Positions 47,346 through 58,927 of a stretch of 64,000 bases of DNA are shown here, piece by piece (the stretch's first letter is position 1; every line of letters begins with the position of its first letter). The notes beneath the pieces are model-generated. The model searched no databases and had not been told where the DNA came from. It worked only from the letters and a program-made list of their open reading frames with translations. A program made the translations under genes and the position numbers. Source of the DNA: Blumeriella jaapii (Eukaryota; Ascomycota; Leotiomycetes; Helotiales; Drepanopezizaceae); NCBI GenBank assembly GCA_009599575.1, contig VWND01000015.1, positions 248,001 to 312,000 of the forward strand, in the 5' to 3' direction.

Positions 47346-49748
47346 ATGGGTATCAACGGTATGGAGGTTGTTCCAAGCTGCTCTAGACGATACTGACAGT
47401 CTCCATCCAGGCTTGCTGCCGCTCCTGAAATCTATACATAAGTCATGTAACCTTAAGAAGTTTGAGGGCAAAACCCTGGGTGTCGATGCCTACGGATGGC
47501 TTCATCGTGGAACAGTGTCTTGTGCAATGGAAATAGCAATGGGAAAGCCAACTCGGAAGTACGCTTCACTATATTCATAAGCTTCCGGATAGCACTAAAA
47601 CAAGTAGATTTGTGGATTTCGCCATGCACCGAGTTCGAATGCTGCAACACTTCGGAGTCATCCCTTACATTGTCTTCGATGGAGACTACCTTCCCAGCAA
47701 AGCCGCCACAGAAGCAGATAGACTGAAGAGACGCGAGGAGAGTAGGAGAGCAGGAGTGGAACTACTGAATGCTGGAAAGACATCTCAAGCGCATCTCGAA
47801 TTCCAGAAAGCCGTGGACATCACGCCTGAGATGGCCCGCCAGTTGATCGACGAGTTAAAGAGAACTGGAGTGCAATACATCGTAGCCCCGTACGAAGCCG
47901 ACGCCCAAATGGTCTATCTGGAGAGAAAAGGCATTATAGATGGAATCCTATCAGAAGACTCTGATCTGTTGGTTTTTGGGGCGAAGTGCTTACTGACCAA
48001 GCTGGATCAGTATGGCAATTGCATTGAAATCAACAAAGCCGATTTCTCTGCTTGCAAAGAAATTACACTGACAGGCTGGTCTGACAAGGAATTTCGCACT
48101 ATGGCGATTCTGAGCGGCTGTGACTACTTGGCCAGCATCAATAATATGGGACTGAAGACTGCTTACCGAATGGTACGAAAGCATAAAACAATCGAAAAAG
48201 TCATTCGGATGCTTTCGTTCGACGGCAAGTTCCACGTGCCAAAGGGCTACCTCGAGGCCTTTCGCCAAGCAGAATTCACGTTTCTTCACCAACGCGTTTT
48301 CTGCCCTGCCGACCTCACACTAGTCCTGCACACTCAACCTGAACAAACAATTGACCTTGACAACATGCCGTATCTAGGTGCATACGTTAAGCCAGAGATT
48401 GCGCAGGGTGTTGCAAGAGGAGATCTCAATCCTATCACCAAGTTGCCCATAGTCCCTATCACTGAAGAAAACATGGGTTCCTCTTCTCCGAATCCTTGGT
48501 CGTCTCGGGGGAAGCACCAGAGAGCAGTCTCGTCGGTCGATCTGAAGAAAGGTCTCAATCGAGTACTTCTTCAAACACAAACGCGTTCCTCTCGCCGAGC
48601 TCGACGTCAATTGCTTCACGCCCTCTCCCAGCCAGCAAGGCGCTCTTGATCGGAACACTGGTCCATGGATCGCCAGATCTGCTCCTCGACCTTACCTTAA
48701 TCGTTCCATCACCGAGCCTCAACTGCCACAATCTGCCCCTCCGGCAGCCCAGATCACAGCCAATCGGTCAGGCCACAGCTTCTCCGAATCTGATATGCGA
48801 CCTCAAAAGAGAGCTAGACTTTGTGCGGACGTTGACGCAATCTTGTCCCCTGATGTCAATCTGGCCACCAGTCCATTCTTTGGCAACTCCAAGGTAGAGC
48901 AAAGTCCAAGTGTTTCAAAGAACGTCCGAAGGAAAAAATCGAAGAAAAGTGACATCACTATCTTCTCAGATGATTCCGTTGAGGAGGCAATGCTGAGTCT
49001 CCCCGACGTTGATGATGGAAGCATCATATGGGCCGAGCCAGAGAATAAGATGACTGTCTTCGAGGGAATGGTGACCGCTGGGAGCGAAGCAACGGCAGCA
49101 GCCTCTGATACCCAAGCAGCAGCTGAGACTTCTGAGTCCCAAGAGAGTGCTCTCAGCATGGCTTCATCCATCTCTCGCCCAAGCTCTGCCGAGCAACCAC
49201 CCACCCCGACTGCCAGATCCCTCCCGAACTCCATGGAGAAATTGAAGATGTTCGCACTTAATGCTTCGACCCCCAAGCCAGCCTTGGTTCCAACGGCCCT
49301 TCCCACACCTTCGTCATCGGCCCCTCGGCGCCTGTCAAGAATCCCTCTTGCGGTCAATTCTACTCCTACTGTCAAAGGTTCAGCATTCTCCACCAAGTCC
49401 ACCCTGACACCTCTTCAGCGACTGGGAGCCACCGCGGCCAGCCGTTCTAAGCTTGCCACGACACCACCGATGACGCCACTATTCCAGTCCAGAACCAAGT
49501 CTCCAAGACGCTCTCTTCTTAGCAGAAGCAGTGTGTTATTCCCAGAGGCTGCTCAACAGTCAAACAAGGCCATTGGTCAAGCATCCATGGTCTTACCATC
49601 TGATAAGAACCAATTGGATCAGCTGAGCATTTCGACCGGTAGCGAGGATCTCATAATCCGCGATAGTGAGGACGACGAGGAACTCAGCAGCGACGACACA
49701 CCCACCATTCCTCTTCTTGACATCCGTCGTTTTGCATTTGCGGGCTGA
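47346..49748 (+). CDS. EXO1: Exonuclease 1 (Exo1), frameshift in the middle
   Basis: A 13-nt first exon (47346-47358, MGIN) is joined to 47411-47558 and 47608-49748. The FEN1-type nuclease is complete: MGINGLLPLLKSIHK, DAYGWLHRGTVSCAM, FVDFAMHRVRMLQHFGVIPY (across intron 2), DGDYLPSKAATEADR, APYEADAQMVYLERKG, ILSEDSDLLVFGAK, SGCDYLASINNMGLKTA. Family knowledge: Exo1 resects 5' strands in mismatch and double-strand-break repair. After SVDLKKG (48553) the frame changes; SIEYFFKHKRVPLAELDVNC and the downstream Ser/Pro-rich tail (to the TGA at 49748) are in another frame. Exon sum is 1 modulo 3: one extra or two missing bases. The tail holds repeated TPLQR/PPMTPLFQS phosphosite-like motifs. Confidence 0.92.
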
Positions 49749-51319
49749 TGTCACCCGAACCACGTTGTACCAGAGTTTTCAGGTTGAGAGTTTGAGATAC
49801 CCAATACGGCGTTCTGGGAGAAAACAAACATTGTTGAATTATAATTTCGAAATACATGGAGTGCAAAGGAAGGAAGGCATAAGCATAGCGGAATGGGAGC
49901 ACAAAACTGGTGTTTGGGAGTCGACAGAGAGCACAGAAGGAGATACAGTCAAGGGGGGCTACGGTTTTCTATTCAAATGCATGCTCTAGGGCATTGTTTG
50001 CTTGCTATTGTTGTCTCTTCCACAAAAGGGACAATAGTATCTTCTTCGACAGGGCGTAATAGTAAGCAAGCAAGGCTGTGGGCCGGAACGCGAAAAGGCC
50101 GTTAGATCAAGCGAGAATGTCAATCACTAAAAATGAATCTTAATCACCAATGCTTCGCAGCACTTGCGCAGAATCCTTAGTATCATGACTGATCAGCTAG
50201 AAGCATGGCTGGCTAACACTAAGATACAGAACTTTTAAATTTGATGCGAATGTAGCATAACAAGTTGAAAAGTCTGCAGTCAAATTCAAACGGCGGCGAG
50301 ATGAAACACCTGCTGAACTGTAAGAAAGTACCTACCTATAGGTACCTAGGTACTGTACAGTACCTTCGACTCGAAGACCAAACTGCTACAAAGTCGAACA
50401 GCTAGCTACACCAGCTGACAAGCACTGGAGTTCGTTCGGCTTTAGCTTCACTTCACCTGGGAAAATGACAAATCACCGACTAAGAAGAGTGGGTTTCATC
50501 TTGTTTCATCTTCCCGGTGTCTATAATAGGTAGGGCGTGTAGCAAGCAAGCATTGACATGTGTATGACATGTCCCTTTCGTAACGCATTGACTCGATGAG
50601 CCCCAAACTCGGCGATCGCCCATTTAGCCAGGTACGCACGCACGCACGCACATACATACAGTCCTGAATCACCGAAACACCAACCAAGATCTGGAAGACT
50701 GACGTGCTATTCTCCGATTTGCTCTAAAAGAAAAGATGAGAGATTCATCTACGCTCTCATGTGCTCGATCTTAATCCATCGCCTAAACTCCCATTGCAAA
50801 CTCCCAAACACCAACAACCATCAACCACCGCCAGCTCCGCCCAGCCCAGCCCAATTGGTCCCTTAGCAAAAGACGCCTGTGTCAAGTAAAAAAAAAGTAT
50901 GAGAATTTGTGCCTTAACCGCAACCGTCTCACTGCTTCTAGTGTGATGCCGCAGAGGCAAGACGGTTGTAGAGACACACACAACCTGTGCAGGTAAAGCG
51001 TACCCAGCACAGGAGGATGCCGGAGAGGATGCAGCAGAAAAGACGGTGAGCGGAAAAGAGATAGCTGGTTATTTTATGGTCCAGCAAGCGATAATACGCA
51101 GCGAGGGGCAAGGTATGCACAAAATTGGCCCAGGTATTCTTGCCTGGGTTTGATCGTGTTGGAAGAAAAATCGAGTTCGCTCTTTGCCTAGTGAAAATCC
51201 CGGTTCCATTTCCTTACAAATACAAGGTTGAGATCAGTCGTGGTAGCGCTCGTGTGATGTGACGGTGTCTTGGATGTGTGATTGGGCAGACAAGGGCATT
51301 ATTGGTGTGGGTGGGAAGA
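49749..51319. other. Gene-free region
   Basis: Convergent 3' flanks of EXO1 and the RBR ligase gene. Notable only for a nested palindrome at 50332-50366 (TACCTACC... GGTACCTAGGTACTGTACAG) and a CGCACGCA microsatellite at 50635-50662. No gene recognised. Confidence 0.5.
50635..50662. repeat. (ACGC)n/(ACAT)n microsatellite
   Basis: Four ACGC units followed by ACATACATAC in intergenic DNA. Confidence 0.75.
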
Positions 51320-52937
51320 TTAGGAGGTGTCCGACCAACTCCATACACCATTAGCCAAATTGTCTGCTGTGTCCTCAAGCAAGATGACCCGACGCTTGTT
51401 GCAGTAGGATGTTTTGTCCATGATCTCGACCTTCATTTGAGAAGCCGAGAGTTCCTCCACGGGCTTCTCGAACATCTCAGAAAGAGCCTCGACTGCCATC
51501 TCGAGGTCCTTTTGATTATCCTCGAACATCTCGGTCATATTGTTGCGGGCCAGATAGAAGGCAAAAGCGTAGGTCCACTTCAGGGTTTGACGGCAGGTCT
51601 GCAGGGCTGTAGATGCTGCATTCAAGTATTGCACCTCAATCCATGACAAGCCCGAAGCGGTCTGGAGCTTGATCATCTTCGCCTCAGTCTTCTGGTAGAT
51701 ATCTTTGTCGAGCTTCGCAGATTGCTCGTGGTTGGCATATCGGTTGTAGTAATGGAGGTATCGTTCTAATGAGACTCTGGATTTTGTCTGGGCATCGCGA
51801 GCTTCTGAGCCACTCTTCTCCTCGAATCTGTTGCAGTTGTACCAACTTGTGCCATGCTCCGACCATAGACCCATACACATCCAACAGAACTCGTGCTTGC
51901 ACTTTCGGCAAGTCATGTGGTTGCAACCTCCGTTCTTTTCGATCGTAGAGTTGCACTTGGGGCATTCTTTTGTATTGGCTGAAATCCAGTTGGCCGTTTC
52001 TGAATCGTCCGCGCACTTCTTGAGCCACTTCTTGACAAGATCGCAGGGTGCGGGCTGATGATCATTAAGACCACATCCAAAACAGAAGCGGTGCTTACAG
52101 TCGCAGGCAACTGTTGGTACGACTCTGTCAAGGTCCTTTTTCTTGATACCGCATTCAATAGCATTGACGCAATCCGGAGCCGGGCACCACTTTAATTGCT
52201 CCTTGTCTTCGACGTAAGTTCTAGTGAGCAATTCAAGATATCTACCTTGAAGTTCTGCTGTGACCAACAGATCCAGAGATTTGGAGTCTAGAATGCGTTT
52301 ACACCCGTCTTGTGGGCATTGTATGCGGGCTGCCTCTCCTTCTTCTCTGATCTTCTGTGTCAGGTACTGATTGTAGCAGGTCACACAGTATCGGTGTCCA
52401 CACTTCATGGCAAAGGATTGAAGATCGGCCTCATCTTCGCAGCAGATGTCGCACACGAAACCAGGTATACTCTCAAGGCGGGGAGGTCCAGTAGAGCTAG
52501 GCCCCAACCCAGCATTTTCGAGCACCTTCTTTGGTCTGTCCATATAGTCTTCGATCAGCCGTTCCTTATTCCATCTGAAATGTCTCAGCAGGATAGCAGC
52601 ATCTTCCTTTCGAATATCGAGGATCATGTTAACTTCGTCAATTAAGTCATCTTGTTGAGCTTGAATATCGTCTGGGTGGTACACTCTGAACGTGGAATCG
52701 AAGGTCTTTTTCTCCCTCCTCACACCGTTGGCTTTCTGTGTATCTCCAAGGTCGGGTTCCGGCTCATCGAACTCAAAATCTGACGGCATGTCAGCGGGAG
52801 TTCGTAGGGAGGAGATTCTTGGCAGACAGCCAGGCATAGAAAGAAAGGGGCGACGTACCTTCTGCCTCGTCACTCTCATCTTGCAGATTGTCCTCGTCGC
52901 TGGACATGCCAGACATAAAATCGTCATCGGAGTCCAT
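51320..52937 (-). CDS. Ariadne-type RBR E3 ubiquitin ligase
   Basis: Exons 52937-52859 and 52779-51320 give 512 aa. Order: acidic N-terminus (MDSDDDFMSGMSSDED); a UBA-like helix bundle with ILDIRKEDAAILLRHFRWNK (binds NEDD8/ubiquitin in relatives); RING1 (CDICCEDEADLQSFAMKCGH, 175-225); IBR (CDCKHRFCFGCGLNDHQPAPC); RING2 (ECPKCNSTIEKNGGCNHMTC) with the catalytic cysteine expected in GGCNH; Ariadne helical domain to the end (LKWTYAFAFYLARNNMTEMF). Family knowledge: RBR ligases pass ubiquitin through a RING2 thioester; Ariadne members act with cullin ligases. It resembles human ARIH1 and yeast Hel1. Intron 52780-52858 is 79 nt, GTACGT...CAG. Confidence 0.95.
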
Positions 52938-53605
52938 GGTAAGTGGCGTAGGCGGGGAAACGGCTGCTGAGGCGGTCCTCTTGTTGGCTCGATTCGCAGG
53001 GTTGGAAGTTGCTTCCGCCTCAGCCGCCTTTCTCTTCCTGTTTAGGGAAGAAATGGTGCCGTTTTTCGAGGGTTCCTTGAGGTTATCGAGGGACTTGGTG
53101 ATTGCAGGTATACAAGGCTGTATTTATGCTCTCTGGTGACACGACGACGCAGGCGTTTGGTTGGTGATGTGAACAAGAGATTTTGCAGGGTGCGGTCGAC
53201 GGTCGCCTTTGGCATGAATCGTCTGGGTGTGGTAGAAGAAAGAAGGGGTGAAAGTGACGCTGGCCACTAGAGATGGTGTTGAGAGGAGGAAGGTCGGGTC
53301 GGGTCTGATTCAAGTCAGTCAGCCGGCGGGCTCGGGAGCGAGCTAGCGGGCTTTCCCCGGCGCCTGGACACGTGCATCTCTGAATCATGATCACGTGAGA
53401 GTGGGTGATTCAAGAGATCGGCTAATCCAGCAATGACACAGCGCTGGCGAAGTTGTTTACATACAAGTCCATACGCAGTTTACAGTATGCGACGAGGAGA
53501 TATTGCTTGAGAAGGAATACCTCATTGCACGTGTGAGAACATAGGAGAACAAGCACAGATTTTGGGTAACTATCTTGATTCCCCTCCCCGTCCTCCTCCC
53601 TCAAC
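52938..53605. other. Upstream region of the RBR gene and 3' flank of the hydrolase gene
   Basis: Both neighbours are on the minus strand, so this holds the RBR promoter and the end of the GH93-like transcript. No coding frame is credible. Confidence 0.45.
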
Positions 53606-54940
53606 TCAACTTAACTGCTTTAGACTGTTCGCAATATCAATCACAGATACGGAGATCCTATTTGTTGTACTCGGAGGCAGTTTCCCGCCGCCCATTATAA
53701 GCAGATGGTTTGGATTCGACTCCAGTACTCTCAAGTGTCTCGTATAAGAGACGCCTTCTGGGGTTGGAACAGTCTTCCACGCATTGGCATCTCCCAGCGC
53801 CGTGTTGACGAAGATTTGGCTGTTCGTACCAGAGCTGACAATGATCGTGCCATTTGGCCCTCCGACAGGTGACCTACACAGCAGATTGATTAGCAACAGA
53901 TTCTTCTCATCGCCAAGCAGCTGAGGGTCGAATGATGATCTTGGACCCCCAGAGTCCCAGGCGCAGTTCCGCCTCAAGGCATTAAAACCCAGGGTGTGTA
54001 ACTTACCAGACAACGCATGGGGAGCCGAAAGGCTGGATCTTGTCGTTCGTGTAAATCGGAATGCTTACAGACTTGTTGAATTTGAGGGGATTGTCACTGA
54101 TCCGGTAGTTGACAGGGAATCGATAGCCAGTTCCAACAACAGTTGGACCGCCACCGTACTCGTAGGTCATGATGTATTTGCCGTTGGGTAGCAATGCTAC
54201 GGTGGTCATGCCTGGGCGATCTGTGTATCGTGGCGAGACAACATCGTCGACATCCGCACTCCAATGAACTAAGTCTCTCGATGTTGTGTGTAAAAGCTTT
54301 TGGCCATAGGCTGGGTCTCTCTGATCCGAATAATACAGAATAATTTGGCCCTTGTAGTACATGAGAAAGGGCTCCCAGATCGCTGGGATTCCGTTTTCCG
54401 GGATGGCTTGCCCGCCTGAAGCAACGTGGGAGACAAATTCCCAGGTATTACCTTGATCCACACTTGCATAGACTTCGATTTTGGTCAGACTTAAATCTGT
54501 GGGAATAGCACTGCCAGAGAGGAGAATTGTGCCAGCTGGAAATTTCCCAATACGAACTGGTAGGACAAAGAGGAACGGCTGATAACGCAAGCCCCAGCCA
54601 TTAACCTGGTCGGTAACTCTGGAAATATCATTCCAGGTTGCTCCTCCATCTACGCTCTTAAAGATAGGGAAGTAAACAAGCGGCGGTTCAGGACTGTAAT
54701 TTTCCCACGTTGCGAGCAGTACTCCGTCTGCCAACTCAACTGTACGAGCATACTGTAATATGAATCAGATTGAGACTCCTTCAGAATTAAGCACAAGCTG
54801 CCTACAAGTACGCGAGGATCTGTATAGTTCGAAGGTGGGACGAATACGGTGACATTAGAGAAAGTCGAAAACGACGCTAGCGTCGGACCTGCAAAGACAG
54901 CTCCAAAGAGGAGAGAAATCACAGGCAGGAGGAAACGCAT
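53606..54940 (-). CDS. Secreted BNR-repeat hydrolase, GH93-like
   Basis: Exons 54940-54806, 54752-54007 and 53873-53606 give 382 aa. Residues 1-18 are a clear signal peptide (MRFLLPVISLLFGAVFAG). The mature part is a six-bladed propeller type: TVELADGVLLATWENY, the Asp-box-like SVDGGATWND and SVDQGNTWEF, then IPAIWEPFLMYYKGQIILYY, RPGMTTVALLPNGKYIMTYE and SPVGGPNGTIIVSSG. The length and motif order fit glycoside hydrolase family 93 (exo-arabinanase) or related sialidase-fold enzymes; arabinan is therefore a likely but unproven substrate. There is a potential N-glycosylation site SNYTD. Introns are 53 and 133 nt. Confidence 0.85.
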
Positions 54941-55693
54941 TTTTTAGATACACAAGCGAAAAAAAGACTGCAAGTAAATGGCAGACTGCCACTGATCTTA
55001 TACATGACCAACCCCGGAGGGAAAGGGGCCGAGGCTGGTCATGGCCTGCCATATGGGAACGGAAAAATTCTCGTTTGTAACCCGCAAACCAGCTTTCGCA
55101 GAGGTTTGGGAAGGCCATATATTTCCCCGCAAATTGCTCTCGTTGACGAATATCACAAATCAGGACTCTGCTTCTAGCCCCAGGTTCTAACAGATCTCAA
55201 GTCTGGGGGAGGCGCTCCAATGGAAAGTCGGAAATGAAGCGCTCCAGTGAGCTGCGCCGAGTGGCATCATCCTTATCAGGGGTTTGCCGTCGCATCTCTG
55301 GCAGCGTTCAATTTGGACCCCGTGTAACAGTGAATCCCGAGGGTACGCTTTGGTTGCGAGATTCACACGAATAAATGAAGTTGTACATCGTACGGAGGTA
55401 CAGAAGAAGTAAGCTTACAACCCGCGGAGCTCTAGCCGAACCCATTTCAGTAAATGCGAGTCATTGCAGAGCTTGATCTCTTCTGGATTTCGAGACTTGC
55501 TTGGAGGGAAATGCAATGTTTTTGGGTGAGCCTGTGCAGTTGGAAAGAGGTACATAGCACATAGCTTAGTATCCACGCACAAGCGAGAGACGCTAGCCAC
55601 CAGATTCGTATCCCTACCAAGTAAATTTACTTTTTCGCTCAACTTCAACGTCCCCTGCCAAGCCCACCGACAACGTCTACATCATCTCACAAA
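54941..55693. promoter_or_regulatory. Divergent upstream region of the hydrolase and peroxiredoxin genes
   Basis: 753 nt between start codons. It has no recognisable gene; short frames at 54855-55118 and 55415-55648 minus are not supported. Promoters of a secreted enzyme and an oxidative-stress gene must lie here. Confidence 0.45.
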
Positions 55694-56509
55694 ATGGTAT
55701 CAACAAACGTCCTCCGTCGCTTGGCTATCGCAGCCCCACGCTCGAGCAGAAGCTTCCATGCCTCTGGTCGTGCTTTCATCAAGGTCGGCGACAAGCTCCC
55801 AAATCTCGATGTTTTGGTCGAGAACTCTCCCGGCAACAAGGTCAACCTCAGCGAGGCCATCAAAGGCAAGGCTCTGATCATAGGCGTCCCCGCTGCTTTC
55901 AGTAGGTACTTTCAATGCAACGACGATCTAAATCTACACAAGGTCGGTTTATCGGATGCTGACGAAGAACGATAGGCCCCTCGTGCTCAAACTCGCATGT
56001 TCCAGGTTACATCAATCATAAGAAGCTGAAGGACGCTGGTGATGTCTTCGTAGTTGCTGTCAATGATCCTTTCGTGTCAGTCTCAATGTCTTTATAGCAG
56101 ATAATCTTCTAATAGTTCGCAGCACAAAAGCTTGGGCCGACTCTCTCGATCCTACCGGTAGCTCAGGGGTAAGTCGCCATTCCATATGACTTTGGGGCAG
56201 ACCTATCGTACACCATGGCAGACTGCAACCAGTGCCTCAATTTGCCTCTAATGCTTTACAGATCCGCTTTTTGGGAGACCCAACGGCCAAGTTCACTGAG
56301 GCTCTTGATCTAAGCTTCGACGGTGCTGCCATCTTCGGCGGGCCAAGAAGCAAGCGATATGCTCTCGAGGTCGAGGATGGAAAAGTGAAGTCATTGCATG
56401 TTGAGCCGGACAACACCGGTCTTGATGGTAAGTCCTATGTGTCCTCTTCTGGGAATTCGAGTACTGATTAGCTTTCCAAGTCTCTGCTGCTGAGAAGGTC
56501 TTGGGCTAA
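55694..56509 (+). CDS. Prx5-type peroxiredoxin, probably mitochondrial
   Basis: Five exons (55694-55901, 55976-56075, 56123-56168, 56262-56427, 56481-56509) total 549 nt, 182 aa. Residues 1-26 are a Ser/Arg presequence (MVSTNVLRRLAIAAPRSSRS). The redoxin fold follows: VGDKLPNLDVLVE, the active-site segment VPAAFSPSCSNSHVPGY (peroxidatic Cys73), VAVNDPFVTKAWADSL, IRFLGDPTAKFTEALDL, FGGPRSKRYALEVEDGKV and the end VSAAEKVLG. Family knowledge: it reduces hydrogen peroxide and alkyl hydroperoxides using thioredoxin or glutathione; relatives include Asp f 3. The usual PGAFTPxC is PAAFSPSC here, so Ser replaces the conserved Thr. The fourth intron (56428-56480) ends CCAAG. Confidence 0.93.
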
Positions 56510-57389
56510 GCACTTACTGGGAGCCTAACATCAATGGGCTATACAACTGTACGATGGATAGCAGAAGCAAGAGAGCGAAACAATTGACTGACGTCTTCTT
56601 TTCTACAATGATTATCTCTCGCACGTGAATATCAAGCCTATTTCGGGTGGTAAGGTAGAGAAGTCCTGCCCCAGCCACCCCCTCGCGCTTTTCTAAAATA
56701 CATTTTGTTGCAAGTCGCAACTGCGCCACTGCGCTATCCTGGCACTTTCTAGCCTGGTTCGGAAACTCGCGTTTTTTCTTACGAAGCATTTGGTGAAGAT
56801 AAGACACGAATACCATATCTAAATTTGCAATAATAAGGAATATGAAGTAACGGAGATGGATGATGATGATGATGATATTATTTAACGTCTGGAGGGGGCA
56901 GTGAAACTGCGCAACCTCAAGCCTTCCGCAGGGCATTGGAGACGTGCTAAGCTGGGGATTTTTACATACAAAAGACCCTCGAGAAAGCAGTTATGTAAAA
57001 GAAATGTGTGACAAAAGGTCCGCTATTTGAGCCCTTCCCCTACAGGCGGGATGGTTCTCCATTGTGTTCGTGAAGTCAAACTTCAAAATGACAGAGTCAG
57101 TGCTGAGAGTTGCTGATTGTTTTTGTTGGTCGTGCAACCATTGGTCAAGTCAGAGCGGCGAAGTAACGGAGATGGAGAACACTCCGATTGTATGTTACCT
57201 TGGATGAGTGTCAATATTCAAAGATGTTAAATAAGTTGTGAGGTAGTGAGGTTTGACTACTTCTGCACAACAAAGAACTCTTAATAACAGGGTGGCTCTT
57301 TAGTCAACTGGCATCAGACTAGGCAACTAGATATGAAGAAAAACCGTCGCCGATCCGAGTCTGAACAAGCTATTATAGCTATCCAAAGC
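56510..57389. other. Gene-free region
   Basis: The 3' flank of the peroxiredoxin gene and AT-rich sequence including a (GAT)n run at 56856-56876. No gene supported. Confidence 0.45.
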
Positions 57390-57950
57390 CTAGTTAAAAA
57401 CTCCTGTGTTACCCTGCAATTTTTCACTTGATTCCATGCCATATTGTACGTTCATCATCTTGACGTCTCTCTCGGGCCTGAGCCAAGCCCGGAACTTCAT
57501 ACAGCTACGACCGGGCGAACTTGCCGGCAGCCCAACTCGCATGTTATCCATGTCGCGAGACGCATATTGGCTTGTAACCTTTCTCATGAACTTGGCTGTT
57601 TCCACGTCATTGTCCCAGTACTATGGCTTTCCAACATCGGCTGGGTACTCAAAATTGATCCTTGTATCGATGTCTCGCAACTGTGACTCGATGTCTTTCA
57701 AGGGCCTATCGCCTGCTCAAATGCTCGATTTGTTTAAGATGCTTTCTCAGACGGTAGATGGAAACCCTGATACGCTTCCACGTAACCTCTTTGAGGTAAA
57801 GGACTTTGGGTATAGCTTCAATTTCCACAGATAGTCTCGAGGAGTGGTAATCCGAGACAAGTACTGCACAGTCTCCTGCTGGTACTTGATAGCGATTATG
57901 CGAGTGCCAGGTGGCGAAAAGTCACACTTAGTACTGTCGGAATCGTTCAT
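57390..57950 (-). pseudogene. Possible relic reading frame with three in-frame stops
   Basis: One minus-strand frame of 187 codons is interrupted by TGA (57749-57747), TGA (57719-57717) and TAG (57623-57621) before its final TAG at 57392-57390. Between the stops the sequence stays charged and protein-like (PLKDIESQLRDIDTRINFEY, NDVETAKFMRKVTSQYASRD, RPGRS-type Arg-rich end). The stops could come from CGA, CGA and CAG. I recognise no family. The opposite strand has an uninterrupted 142-codon frame at 57406-57834, but it is Ser/Leu/Met-rich, as antisense shadows are. It could equally be chance. Confidence 0.3.
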
Positions 57951-58927
57951 TTGAGGAAGGGGACGAGATTTGTGACGATTGGCTTATAAGACACGAGATA
58001 TAAAGAAGACGAACGACGCCTAATGGGAGAGTAGAGAAATGACTATCCCGATAATCATCAGCTGTAGCTCAAACGGGGATCTTCTAAATAATAAAAAGGC
58101 AGCAATATCCAGTTGAATTATGTTATAGCAATCGAAATCGTACTGGACCCAAGCAGTGTTCTAATGGCCAAAAGCAATCAATTCAGATCCTTTTCAATGA
58201 TTTGCAAGTAGGCCCGGGGAAGTGTCTATTCTGACAGCCCTACGTCAGCGATGCGGTGTCATCAACAAAGGCAAAGGCGGGAAGTGTGAAAGATTTCGAG
58301 CTATAGCTGGATTGAGTGTTGCTCTCGCATGTTTAATAGAGGGTTATATTTTGAAAAGCATACCTGGAAAATGTAAAGGTGGTGCAAAGGTGAGGATGTG
58401 GCACGACAGGAGGGGCTGGGTCTTGTGGCTGATGACAAGGATTATTAGCGTGGCGCTGATCACTGCACGCGAAGTATATCTTCACTTCCATCAATTCTAA
58501 GAAAAGTTTCAAAATTCCTAATGCCGAACTCAAAGCTTTACGTACGTTGGGGGTTGAGTCTCCACTTGAAATAGAGCAAGTTGATCCGCGAAAACGATCA
58601 TTTTCTTATCGGAATTCCTTATTCCAGAACCTTAGACACCTACCTACTAACATATTTCAGGACGCATGAAGACTTATCGGACAGCAGTTGCAACAACAGC
58701 TTTCCAGATAACTTCAAACGGCTAATCTATCGCAAGCAATCAGTTCTTCATTTGATTATTTCCGGCTAGTGGGCAGTACCTCTTGAAGTACTGTTCGGCT
58801 CCAGGCAAGTCCTCGCTGGCTATCGAAGCCGATCCAAAGCAAAGCATCGAGATCATCTCAAAAAGGAACTCTACATTTTCACACGACCTTAGACCTTCTT
58901 GTCTCGAAACAAACTCGAACCGCCAAG
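57951..58927. other. Gene-free region upstream of the LysM gene
   Basis: Short frames (for example 58222-58500 plus, with a hydrophobic patch) lack support. The last part should hold the LysM-transglycosylase promoter and 5' UTR. Confidence 0.45.

Noticed and set aside
57406..57834. Plus-strand frame of 142 codons
   Set aside because: Ser/Leu/Met-rich without any motif, and antisense to a more protein-like, though interrupted, minus-strand frame. Neither is certain.
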